Shown: in pieces, positions 20,338-28,707 of the stretch
How the letters are laid out: every line of letters starts with the position of its first letter
Position numbering within the stretch: position 1 is the first letter of the stretch
Source: Kiloniellaceae bacterium
GTDB lineage: Bacteria > Pseudomonadota > Alphaproteobacteria > Kiloniellales > J153
Direction: 5' to 3'
Assembly: GCA_021776175.1 (NCBI GenBank)
Contig: JAJFGJ010000032.1
Coordinates: forward strand, 62,001-126,000
Length of the DNA stretch: 64,000 nucleotides
Position numbers and translations under genes: made by a program
Notes under the pieces: model-generated
What the model saw: the letters and a program-made list of their open reading frames with translations, nothing else
What the model was told of the DNA's origin: nothing
The model's database searches: none

Positions 20338-21702
20338 CTACCAGCCGGCGGCCTTTTGCCGGGCGATCACCGTCTTGGCCCGGCGCGAGAAACGCAAGGC
20401 CTCGTCCAAGGTCGCGACCCCCGCCTCGGCCAGAAGCGGCAACATGGCGGCATAAACTTCCGCCGTGACCAGGGAATCGCCAAGGGCGGTGTGGCGGCCA
20501 TGAATGTTGACCGAAAAATATGCCGCCAGATTCTCCAGGGACAAGCCCGGCACTTCGAGCTTGAGCGAGGCCGCCAGCAGTAAGGTATCCAGGGTCTCCG
20601 GCTCCTCCCAGGGCAATCCCGCCAGGGCACATTCCCGGCACAACATGGCGACATCGAAGGCAATATTGTGACCGATCCATACCGTATCGCGGACCAGCGG
20701 CGCGAAGTCGGCGAAGACCCCCGGGAAGCCATCGGCATCGGCAACCATGGCGTCGGAGATCCCGTGCACGGCGGTCGAACGCGCGGGGATCGGCACGCCT
20801 GGGCGAACCAGCCGGTCGAAGCTCATGCCCCGGTATAAACGCCCGCCGCACAGGCGCACGGCGCCGATCGAAACCACCCGGTCGACAGCCGGAGACAGCC
20901 CCGTGGTCTCGGTGTCCAGGACGGTCGCGTGCAAATCCGCGATCCGGGTATCGCCGCTCAAGGGAACCAGCGGCGGCGGCCGGTCGTGCAAATCCAAATC
21001 ATGGTCCAATTCGGCCCGGTGCTCGGAGAGGCCGGGGGCGAAAGACAGGACCGCGCCCCCGTGTTCGTCCAGGCTTACGAGGCGCGCCGGCAACTCGGCG
21101 CCGTCGACGGTTCTAAGCGTGGCTTCGCACGTCCCGCCCTCTTGGCGCGCGTGCTCAAGCGCGGCGATCACGGGGCCGCGCTCCAAGGCCGCGAAGACCG
21201 AGGTTCCGACCCGCACCCTTTCGCTGCCCAGCAGGGCCTTGGCCGGATAGTTGACCAGGCTGACTTGGCCCTGCTCGGTCATAACCACCAGGGCCTCGGA
21301 GATGGATGCGAGAATGGCCCCAAGCTTTTGGTCGGGCGCGTCGCGTTCCTCGGCATGGCGCGCGCTCAAGACCGCCAGAGCGCCGTAAAGCCGTTGCATC
21401 TCGAGGCTGATCTCATCCTCCTCGCGCAGAGGCAGGACCGCGCTTCGATTGCCGGTCAAGGTAACGATAGCGCCGCGCGCGCGCTCAAGATCGCGAAAGT
21501 GTCGCCGCACAAGATCGAAGACGTGCCAGAGCGCGACCGCCGCCACGATCGCCGCGGCACCGGCGGCCACTTCCCTCGCGCCCGCTTGGGCACCGGGGGC
21601 GCGCGCCTCGGCCACGAGCCAAACCGCGATAGCCGCGAGTAAGCACAAGGCCGCGAGGGCGCAAGCCAGGGTCATGGCAATCGCCTTGCGCGCGCTTCTC
21701 AT
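20338..21702 (-). CDS. Membrane-anchored PAS-3'-5' exonuclease (DnaQ-like)
   Basis: 454 residues. Two N-terminal membrane helices (about 10-32 and 45-65) are followed by a PAS-like segment (about 125-225) and a DEDD exonuclease domain related to the epsilon subunit (D263 and E265 in VLDTETTGL; later HNIAFD and HTALGDSLVTAE). The exonuclease motifs look intact. Such sensor-exonuclease proteins often lie beside CBS-DUF294 and symporter-kinase genes, as here; the gene begins 18 bases after the CBS-DUF294 stop. It may be a regulator or nuclease acting at the membrane, but the role is unproven. Confidence 0.78.
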   Translation of the reverse strand: MRSARKAIAMTLACALAALCLLAAIAVWLVAEARAPGAQAGAREVAAGAAAIVAAVALWHVFDLVRRHFRDLERARGAIVTLTGNRSAVLPLREEDEISLEMQRLYGALAVLSARHAEERDAPDQKLGAILASISEALVVMTEQGQVSLVNYPAKALLGSERVRVGTSVFAALERGPVIAALEHARQEGGTCEATLRTVDGAELPARLVSLDEHGGAVLSFAPGLSEHRAELDHDLDLHDRPPPLVPLSGDTRIADLHATVLDTETTGLSPAVDRVVSIGAVRLCGGRLYRGMSFDRLVRPGVPIPARSTAVHGISDAMVADADGFPGVFADFAPLVRDTVWIGHNIAFDVAMLCRECALAGLPWEEPETLDTLLLAASLKLEVPGLSLENLAAYFSVNIHGRHTALGDSLVTAEVYAAMLPLLAEAGVATLDEALRFSRRAKTVIARQKAAGW

Positions 21703-21720
21703 CGGGGTATTTCCGCGGCC

Positions 21721-23223
21721 TTAGAACACATCGCCCGTGAACTCCCCATGCACACGCTTTCTCAAATCGTCTATGGCCTTGAGCGAATCGACCAGTATGT
21801 CCTTTTCACGCTCGCTCAGGTTATCCGGGTGGACGTGATTGCCGACCTTTTCGTCGGCACTGAAATCGGACAACTGCTGGCGCAATAACAAGTAGGTTAT
21901 ATGGTTGAAGGCCCCGCGCAGATAGTCGGCGTCATTATCGCTCAGCACCCCCATTTCGCGTAGCGCGCCGATGCGCTTCAGCGTGGCCGTGTCGGCAACG
22001 CCCTCGCGCAATGCCAGGAGCCGAACCGCCCCCACCAGCGGCAGGGTACCGGCGTGTTTCAGGTTGATCTTACCGATATGTTCCTTCTTGGCGTCCTTGC
22101 CCGACACGGTCACGAAACGTCCGAACCACCCCAGCGCCACGCCTTGCCCATACAACTCACCCTCGATCGCCCGCAGGTACGCCGGGTTGTTGCGCACCAT
22201 CGCACTGGCGTCGCGGCGCAATTCGCGCGCGAATCCGGTGCGGCCGTAGCCGCAATGAAAATCGAAAAAGATATCGGAAAGCTGTACCGCGATGGCGCCG
22301 CGCCGGCGGCCCCAAATGTTGAGTTGTTCCCGCCATTGAGCGCGTGTCTTGCGCCATAGCGGGTTGGTCGCCATGACGTATCCCCGGCAGTAAGGGAAAC
22401 CCACCGTGTCGAGATCGCGCGTCATGCGCTCCGCCAATTCAATGAAGAAGACGTCGATCCGGGTGTGTTCTTCGTCGGGGTAGTTGTCGAGGATGAAGCC
22501 GTTATCCTGGTCGGGAAAAAGGAAGTTCTCGCCGCGGCCGCCAGACCCCATGATGAGCAAGGCGAAGGGCACGGGCGGATCGCCCCAGCCCGCATCCTTG
22601 AGGGCCGCCAAGTGGGCTTCGAGTATGCGCCGGTGAATGCCCCGGTTCAGGTCCGAGATCAGAGCCTGTATTTCCGGAGCCGGCACGTGGTCCCTTAACA
22701 GCTGCGCCGCGATTTCGGCTTGCGCCGCCTTGATTTCTCTCAAACCGTCGACGCTGCCACCGCGGGTGATGAGGTCGATCTGATGAATGACTTGCTCCGC
22801 CGCGACGGCCAGGGCGTCGCTCAAAAGAATTTCTCCGGCCGGCCGCTCGTCGTCGTCGACGACAGGCATGTGACGCCAGCCGAAGCGGCGCATGCGGACG
22901 ATCGCGCGATACAGAAAGTCGTCGGCGCGGACCGCTTCGACAGGCGTGGTCATGACCGAGGAAACCACATCGTCGCCGCTACAGCGCAAAGCGATGCGGC
23001 GTGCCACGTCCTGCTCGGTGATGAGCCCCAGGAGGCGTCCGTCGGAGTCCGTGATCAAGGCCGAGGTCGTGCGGGCGCCGGACATCAGACCCAGCATATC
23101 CGCGACGCTGGCCGAGGCCGGAACGATAACCTGCGCCGGGCGCATGCAATCTCTCACGAGCCGAGAGAATATCTTCAATTGGGATTGCACATCACCCCCG
23201 GCGAAAAACGGTCCGCGGCTCAC
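21721..23223 (-). CDS. CBS-domain/DUF294 putative nucleotidyltransferase
   Basis: A 500-residue soluble protein. A CBS pair (about 25-140) is followed by a DUF294-type nucleotidyltransferase with the GSGGRGE motif and downstream acidic residues (FPDQDNGF), then a substrate-binding C-terminal domain (about 355-490). Similar GlnD-like proteins accompany symporter-kinase fusions in proteobacteria and are thought to take part in acetate or fatty-acid signalling. Its start overlaps the stop of the kinase gene by four bases, indicating translational coupling. Confidence 0.82.
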   Translation of the reverse strand: MSRGPFFAGGDVQSQLKIFSRLVRDCMRPAQVIVPASASVADMLGLMSGARTTSALITDSDGRLLGLITEQDVARRIALRCSGDDVVSSVMTTPVEAVRADDFLYRAIVRMRRFGWRHMPVVDDDERPAGEILLSDALAVAAEQVIHQIDLITRGGSVDGLREIKAAQAEIAAQLLRDHVPAPEIQALISDLNRGIHRRILEAHLAALKDAGWGDPPVPFALLIMGSGGRGENFLFPDQDNGFILDNYPDEEHTRIDVFFIELAERMTRDLDTVGFPYCRGYVMATNPLWRKTRAQWREQLNIWGRRRGAIAVQLSDIFFDFHCGYGRTGFARELRRDASAMVRNNPAYLRAIEGELYGQGVALGWFGRFVTVSGKDAKKEHIGKINLKHAGTLPLVGAVRLLALREGVADTATLKRIGALREMGVLSDNDADYLRGAFNHITYLLLRQQLSDFSADEKVGNHVHPDNLSEREKDILVDSLKAIDDLRKRVHGEFTGDVF

Positions 23224-25991
23224 AGCGCCTCATGGCTTTTCATGCCCGGCGCGGACACCGGCGCCACACGGCTGATGGGTAAGGTAAAACAGAAAGCCGC
23301 GCCGCGGCCAGGCGCATCCTCGACCCAAATACGGCCCCCGAAGTGCTCGACAATCTGGCGCGAAATCGCGAGGCCCAAACCGGTGCCGCGAGGGCGGTCG
23401 GCGAGCGGCTCGCTCGATTCCTGGAACTTTTCGAATATGATTTGACGATCGTCCGGCGGCACGCCGGGGCCGTTGTCGAGAACGCCGAGATAAAAACGCC
23501 CGCCCAGCTGCCCCGCCAAAACGCTGACTTCACCGCGCGAGTCATCGCAGAATTTGACCGCATTCGCGATCAAATTCACGATGACCTGCATAAGCCGGTC
23601 GCGGTCGGCATGAACGTGCGGCAGCCATTGGTCCGCATCGAGCGTCAGTGAGATCTCCCGGCCGGCGAGCAGGCTGCTGGTGGCCGCCAAAGCCTCGTCG
23701 ATCACATCGCGCGGGTCGGTGTCGATCATATGCCAGTCCATGCGCCCGGCCTCCATTTTCGCCAGTTCGAGGATCTCGTTGATGAGCCGTGTCAGGCGCT
23801 CGGTCTCCTTGACGATGATGGCGAGGAAGCGGTCGCGCTCGGCGGCGTCGAGGTCCGGATTGTCGCTCAGGATCTCGCTGAAGGACCGGATCGAGGTTAG
23901 GGGCGTGCGCAATTCGTGGCTGACGGTGGAGATGAAATCGTCTTTCATCTCGTCCAGCTCCTTCAGCCGTTCGTTCGCGTCGCGCAGCTCTTGAGTGGTA
24001 TTTTCAAGCTCCTGGGATTTCTGCTCCAAGCGGTGGCTGTATTCGATGACTTGCGAGGTTTCGTCGAGGATTTCCATGACCTCCTCGATCCCGACAACCT
24101 CACCCTTGGCGACCGAGGCGACCATGACCCGCGCCGAGGCCGCTCCGATCGAGCCGGCGAGCAGCCGCTCCACGAAACTCACCAGCGCGGCGTCCGCCTC
24201 GCGCGGATGGCCGGGGTTCAAGCCACGTCTTCGGGCGTAATCGCCCAGAACCCGGTCCGCTTCCCGGGCGCCGATAAAGCGGGCCAGCAGGGCCTTCAAA
24301 TCCGTCACGGCCGCCGATCCGCGCCAGAAGCTGGTTCCGCCAAAGGCACCGGAATGGCTCGACACGTCAACGAAAAGCGCGCCCTGAATTCGCTCGATCG
24401 CGCCCGGCCGGCTGAGGATCGAGCCCAGGACGTATCCCCCAATGTTGGCGGCCAGGCTCCAGAACATCGCGTGCGATAGATTGTCCATCCCGTCCAGGCC
24501 GAACAGGGCATAGGGCCGCAGCAGCGCGATCCCAAATGGCCCGCCCTCGACAAAGTCGATGGGCAGCCAGCCGGAGCGCGCGAACAAAGGCAGCAGCAAG
24601 GTGTACAGCCACAGCGCGAAGCCCAGGCTAAGCCCCAGGATCGCTCCGACGCGCGTCGCCCCCTTCCAGTACATGCCGCCAATCATCGCCGGCGCGAACT
24701 GCGCGACCGCCGCGAAGGAAACCAGGCCGATGGTGACCAGGGCGACGGATTCGCCGATAAAGCGGAAGTAGGCATAACCGAGCAAAAGGACCATGACGAT
24801 GCTGCCGCGGCGTATGGATAGCAGCAGGCCGCTGAGGTCGCCCCGTTCGGCCAGGCCGCGCCAGTTGAGGCGGAGCAAGACCGGCATGATCAGATCGTTG
24901 CTAATCATGGTGCTGAGCGCGATGGCGGCCACGATGACCATGCCGGTCGCCGCCGACAAGCCGCCGATGAAAGCGAACAGCGCCAAACCCTCCATGCGTT
25001 CGGCCATGGGCACGGTCAGGACAAAGGTATCCGCGTCGACCGATCCATCGGGGAAATGAAGCAGCCCACCGATCGCGATCGGCAGCACGAAGATGTTGGT
25101 GATCAGCAGATAAAGCGGAAACAACCAGACCGCCTTCTTGAGGTGATCCTCGTTTACGTTCTCGACCACCGCCACCTGAAATTGACGCGGCAGGCATATG
25201 ATCGCGGCCATGGACAATAGAATCAGAGTCGGCCAATGGCCGTAACCGGCATCGTTCGATGTAAACAGCGCGCTGATCCGGGGGGCGCGCGCCGCGGTGG
25301 CGAACAAATCCCCGAATCCGTCGTACAGACCGAAAGTGACATAGGCGCCGACCGCCAGGAACGCGACCAGCTTGACGATGGACTCGAAGGCAATCGCCGC
25401 GACCATGCCCTCGTGATGCTCGCTGGCGTCGATGTGCCGGGTACCGAAAAGAATGGCGAAAACCGCCATCAGAAGGGCGACTAAAAACGCCGTGTCCTTC
25501 AAGACCGGAACACGGCTCGAAATCGGTGGCATGACGACATCCGGGTACTGCACCAGGACATTGAAGCTAGTCGATACCGCCTTCAATTGCAGCGCGATGT
25601 AAGGCGTGATCCCGAGTACGGCGATCAGTGTGACCATGCCGCCCAGAAGGGCGCTCTTGCCGTAACGCGAGGAGATGAAATCCGCGATCGAGGTTATGCG
25701 GTGCGCCTTGCAAATGCGGATTATTTTTCGCAGCAGGAAACCCCAGAGCACGAAGGTCAGGGTCGGGCCCAGATAAATCGGCAGGAAATCCATGCCGCCG
25801 GACGCCGCGCGCCCGACGCTGCCGTAGAACGTCCACGACGTGCAATAGACCGCCATGGACAGGGCGTAAATATAGGGATTGCCGATAATGCTGCGCCCGG
25901 CGTCGGCGCGTTTATCGCCGTAGTAAGCAATCGCGAATAACAGGCAAAGATAAGCCAGCGCGACCACGAGGATGGACCAGCTGGCGAGCAT
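23220..25991 (-). CDS. Symporter-histidine kinase fusion (SLC5/STAC/HisKA/HATPase, CrbS-like)
   Basis: A 923-residue membrane sensor. Residues about 1-520 form an SLC5 Na+/solute symporter-like domain with about 13 helices. A STAC-like linker (about 560-640), a coiled coil, HisKA with phosphoacceptor H692 (SHELRTPLTS) and a HATPase domain (N box NLIANAVKFC, G1 DNGPGV, G2 GTGLGLAI) follow. This architecture matches CrbS-type kinases that sense acetate-like substrates during transport. ATG 25991 lies two bases after a small membrane-protein gene; the frame open to 26528 is an artefact. The cognate regulator is probably at 26342. Confidence 0.88.
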   Translation of the reverse strand: MLASWSILVVALAYLCLLFAIAYYGDKRADAGRSIIGNPYIYALSMAVYCTSWTFYGSVGRAASGGMDFLPIYLGPTLTFVLWGFLLRKIIRICKAHRITSIADFISSRYGKSALLGGMVTLIAVLGITPYIALQLKAVSTSFNVLVQYPDVVMPPISSRVPVLKDTAFLVALLMAVFAILFGTRHIDASEHHEGMVAAIAFESIVKLVAFLAVGAYVTFGLYDGFGDLFATAARAPRISALFTSNDAGYGHWPTLILLSMAAIICLPRQFQVAVVENVNEDHLKKAVWLFPLYLLITNIFVLPIAIGGLLHFPDGSVDADTFVLTVPMAERMEGLALFAFIGGLSAATGMVIVAAIALSTMISNDLIMPVLLRLNWRGLAERGDLSGLLLSIRRGSIVMVLLLGYAYFRFIGESVALVTIGLVSFAAVAQFAPAMIGGMYWKGATRVGAILGLSLGFALWLYTLLLPLFARSGWLPIDFVEGGPFGIALLRPYALFGLDGMDNLSHAMFWSLAANIGGYVLGSILSRPGAIERIQGALFVDVSSHSGAFGGTSFWRGSAAVTDLKALLARFIGAREADRVLGDYARRRGLNPGHPREADAALVSFVERLLAGSIGAASARVMVASVAKGEVVGIEEVMEILDETSQVIEYSHRLEQKSQELENTTQELRDANERLKELDEMKDDFISTVSHELRTPLTSIRSFSEILSDNPDLDAAERDRFLAIIVKETERLTRLINEILELAKMEAGRMDWHMIDTDPRDVIDEALAATSSLLAGREISLTLDADQWLPHVHADRDRLMQVIVNLIANAVKFCDDSRGEVSVLAGQLGGRFYLGVLDNGPGVPPDDRQIIFEKFQESSEPLADRPRGTGLGLAISRQIVEHFGGRIWVEDAPGRGAAFCFTLPISRVAPVSAPGMKSHEAL

Positions 25992-25993
25992 GC

Positions 25994-26266
25994 CTAGCCC
26001 GCCCGCGCCCGGCCGCCGGGCCGATCGGAGATGCCGGCGGGCCGATCGGAGATTCTTTGCGGTGGCGGCCCGGAACCGAGATCGGCGGTCCAGGCGACCA
26101 GGGCGATAACCAGTCCCCAGGCCGCGAACAGATAGAAATACAGAAGCGGCAGGCCGAAGACGAAGGCATCGGCGCCGAAAATCGACAGGAACGGCGGGCT
26201 GAACGCGACGCAGGCGAACAGAAAGGTCGCTACTGCGCGCTCCGCGGCCCGCTTGGGTCCACTCAT
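25994..26266 (-). CDS. Small membrane protein preceding the symporter-kinase
   Basis: A 90-residue protein with two hydrophobic helices (about 10-30 and 38-62). Its position directly before an SLC5 domain and the two-helix pattern resemble the small DUF485/DUF4212 subunits of solute:sodium symporters, but the family is not firmly recognised. The tail contains a short repeat (RISDRPAGISDRP) encoded by a duplicated 15-bp stretch (GGGCCGATCGGAGAT) near 26009-26055. The stop is two bases from the kinase start. The ATG at 26266 is preferred over a GTG at 26278. Confidence 0.62.
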   Translation of the reverse strand: MSGPKRAAERAVATFLFACVAFSPPFLSIFGADAFVFGLPLLYFYLFAAWGLVIALVAWTADLGSGPPPQRISDRPAGISDRPGGRARAG

Positions 26267-26341
26267 GGCACCGTCCACCCACCCGGAATCCGGGGTCGAG
26301 GGAGTGGGCGCGGGCTGGCGAGCTGTGAAATATCCATGATG

Positions 26342-26719
26342 TCAGCTCGTTTCCGGGCCCAGAAGGTCTTGGACGCATGAGACGATATCGCGGGTCGAGA
26401 ACGGCTTGGTTATGTAGGCGTCGGCCCCTAGCTGCATGCCCTTGCGCCGGTCGAAATCGTGGCCCCGCGCCGTAAGCATGACAATCCGCACCGAATCCCA
26501 ACTCGGGTTGGACCGGATTTCGCGGCACACTTCATAGCCGTCGCGGCGCGGCAGCATGATATCCAGCAGGATCAGGTCGGCCGGCCGGCTCTGCATCATC
26601 CGGATCGCGGTATCGCCGTCGCGCGCGACCAGCACCTCAAATCCCGCCTGTTTCATCAGGAAGCTCAAGGAATCGACGATGTTCGCTTCGTCCTCGACAA
26701 CCAGGACCGTGCGTGACAT
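26342..26719 (-). CDS. Single-domain response regulator (CheY-like)
   Basis: 125 residues forming one receiver domain with no output domain. The acidic pocket is VVEDEAN, the phosphoacceptor is D53 (LILLDIMLP), then T (MLTARG) and K (YITKPFS). ATG 26719 has GGGAGG eight bases upstream. It lies just upstream of the small membrane protein and symporter-kinase on the same strand, so it is the likely phosphate acceptor or sink for H692. Without a DNA-binding domain it must signal through another protein. Confidence 0.9.
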   Translation of the reverse strand: MSRTVLVVEDEANIVDSLSFLMKQAGFEVLVARDGDTAIRMMQSRPADLILLDIMLPRRDGYEVCREIRSNPSWDSVRIVMLTARGHDFDRRKGMQLGADAYITKPFSTRDIVSCVQDLLGPETS

Positions 26720-26849
26720 GCGCATAACCTCCCTGGGGCCCAGCCGTCTTTCGCACCGCGGCCGCATTCACCCAGCCGCCAGTTTACCGCTCATTTCTCG
26801 CACTGGCCATGGTCCATGCGGCCAGAGCATGAACGGTTCATGCTCTACG

Positions 26850-28424
26850 TTAACGCAGGAAAGATGGGGAGACCCGGTCACCGCAGTCATGCCAGGCGCA
26901 TTGGCGGCAGTGAAGCCCGACCGGTGTGAACGAGCCCTCGTCATGGAGCCCAAGGCCATCCGCGTAAACCAAGGCATCCGCGAAGGAAATGTCGCAACCG
27001 ATGGAAACCGAGGCGTGCCGGTCCCGGGTGCCGTGGCCCAGGCCCGGCCCGGAATGGGCGCGGGCGATGAATATATAGGCAGCCCCACCGGAAAAGCGGG
27101 CCAACTGGGTGTCGATTTGACCCGGATTCATAAAGGCGCGATGCACATTCCACCGTGGACACGCGCCGCCGAAGCGGGGAATGCGCAAGCCGGAAACCGC
27201 ACGCCGGCGGGTTATATTGCCGGCGAGGTCGACACGCAGAAAATGAAAAGGAACGCCTTCGGCACCCGGCCGCTGGAGCGTGGCGAGGCGTTGGCAGGCC
27301 TGCTCGAAGCTGACATCGAAGCGCCGTTGCAAGACCTCCAAATCATGGCGCAGATCGCGCGCGGCCTCCAGGAACTCGCGATACGGCATAAGAATGGCGG
27401 CGGCCAGGTATTTACTATGGGAGCGGCGCAGCAAAGCCGTCGCGGCGGGCGATCCAAGCCCGGCCCGCGCCGCCATGCGATCGAGGAGCGGTCCAGCGGC
27501 GGCAAGCGCGAGCTGGCGCGCGATCTCGAAAGACCGGCTGGAGGACGGCAATATCTCGCTAAGACGCAAGCACGAGGATTCCTCGTCGAATTGGATCAAG
27601 TGGGCTGTATCCCCCGCCTCGTCCGCGCTCCAAGGTAAGATTTCTACCGAAATCCCATGGTTCTCGCTCAGGCGCGCGGTCAGAAGCGGCTCCAGGCTCG
27701 CGCCGCGCATGCCTGGCGATTGGCGAAACTCCTGGGCCGCATCTTCCAGTTCCGCGAAGTAGTTTCCGCTCGCTTCAATGTAATCTGCGGCCAGCGACGA
27801 AGGTGTGTCCAAGTCTCTCTGCTTGCTTAGCCCCTCGCCCGAAATAAACCCGAAAAGCTCATTGACCAAGTCGGTCAGCTTCTCGCTCTCCGAAACCACG
27901 GTGCCAATGTACTGCTGGCGGCGGTCGGCGGCCAGGTCGGCGTTGTCCCTCAGAATCTCCGAAAACGACCGGACCGAGGTCAAGAGGGTGAGCAAGCGGT
28001 GGCTGGTCGTTTCCAGGAACGGGTTATCGGCGAGGTGCTCGCCCAGGTTCTCGGCATCCTGGCGCGCTTCCCGGTAGGCACGGTACAGCGCCTTTATCGA
28101 ACCCGCAGCGCTGGGCGCGGCGCCGACCAGGCGCGTCAGGTCGTCCCGCGCCACCGGCGCCCCCTTGAAAAGAGGATCGCCGAAAACCTCGGCCAAATCG
28201 GACAGAAGGCGACCTTCCTCGCCGCCCGACAGGGCTTGCGGGTCGATTTGCAGGACCTCGCCCATTTTCAGCGATATCGGTCGCGTCAGGGCCCGCTGGT
28301 TATGCTCGATGAGGTTCAGATAGCTCGGCGAAATCCCCAAGCGCGCCGCCATCTCGACCTGCGAGAGCGCGGCGCGCTTTCGCAAACGCCGGATCTTGCT
28401 GCCGATCAAGGGGCGGTGTTTCAT
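26850..28424 (-). CDS. XRE-family regulator of the short-chain fatty acid type with embedded HisKA-like segment
   Basis: A 524-residue transcription regulator. An N-terminal HTH (about 8-65, LSQVEMAARLGISPSYLN) is followed by a HisKA-like helix pair around residues 140-192 with a retained histidine (H142), then a large C-terminal region ending in a Cys-rich CRQCAWHDC motif typical of ScfR/DUF2083-like regulators of propionate and acetate genes. ATG 28424 is preferred; the frame open to 28646 crosses an AT-rich promoter. It is divergent from the symporter at 28708, which it probably controls. The HisKA-like insertion is unusual. Confidence 0.8.
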   Translation of the reverse strand: MKHRPLIGSKIRRLRKRAALSQVEMAARLGISPSYLNLIEHNQRALTRPISLKMGEVLQIDPQALSGGEEGRLLSDLAEVFGDPLFKGAPVARDDLTRLVGAAPSAAGSIKALYRAYREARQDAENLGEHLADNPFLETTSHRLLTLLTSVRSFSEILRDNADLAADRRQQYIGTVVSESEKLTDLVNELFGFISGEGLSKQRDLDTPSSLAADYIEASGNYFAELEDAAQEFRQSPGMRGASLEPLLTARLSENHGISVEILPWSADEAGDTAHLIQFDEESSCLRLSEILPSSSRSFEIARQLALAAAGPLLDRMAARAGLGSPAATALLRRSHSKYLAAAILMPYREFLEAARDLRHDLEVLQRRFDVSFEQACQRLATLQRPGAEGVPFHFLRVDLAGNITRRRAVSGLRIPRFGGACPRWNVHRAFMNPGQIDTQLARFSGGAAYIFIARAHSGPGLGHGTRDRHASVSIGCDISFADALVYADGLGLHDEGSFTPVGLHCRQCAWHDCGDRVSPSFLR

Positions 28425-28476
28425 TGCGGTTACCTTGGATCCGCGAAAAGCCTTCAAGGAGGCGTCGGACACGAAG

Positions 28477-28520
28477 TTTACATATTTACACCGTCTCGGC
28501 AAAAAATGAAAATGTTTACA
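28477..28520. promoter_or_regulatory. TTTACA repeats in a divergent promoter region (possible operator)
   Basis: Three TTTACA copies at 28477-28482, 28485-28490 and 28515-28520 lie in the AT-rich spacer between the XRE regulator and the Na+:solute symporter. The 8-bp and 30-bp phasing is consistent with an operator for the adjacent HTH protein. Binding is inferred only. Confidence 0.35.
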
Positions 28521-28707
28521 CACAACTCCTTGATTGGTTAATCGATTATTGACCGATTGGGATTCGGTGAATAATAGTAAAGGTTGCGGGTTCCGGTTTT
28601 TCGGTAAGCCGTACAAAAACGATCCCTGCCGAAGGGGTAATTCCAATATCGGCCAGGGCGAGTAGCAAGAATTTCGCGAAACCGAAACTAACTTGGAGGA
28701 TTTGGCC

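Noticed and set aside
23220..26528. 1102-codon reading of the symporter-kinase
   Set aside because: The first about 179 codons overlap the small membrane-protein and response-regulator genes; the symporter domain begins at ATG 25991.
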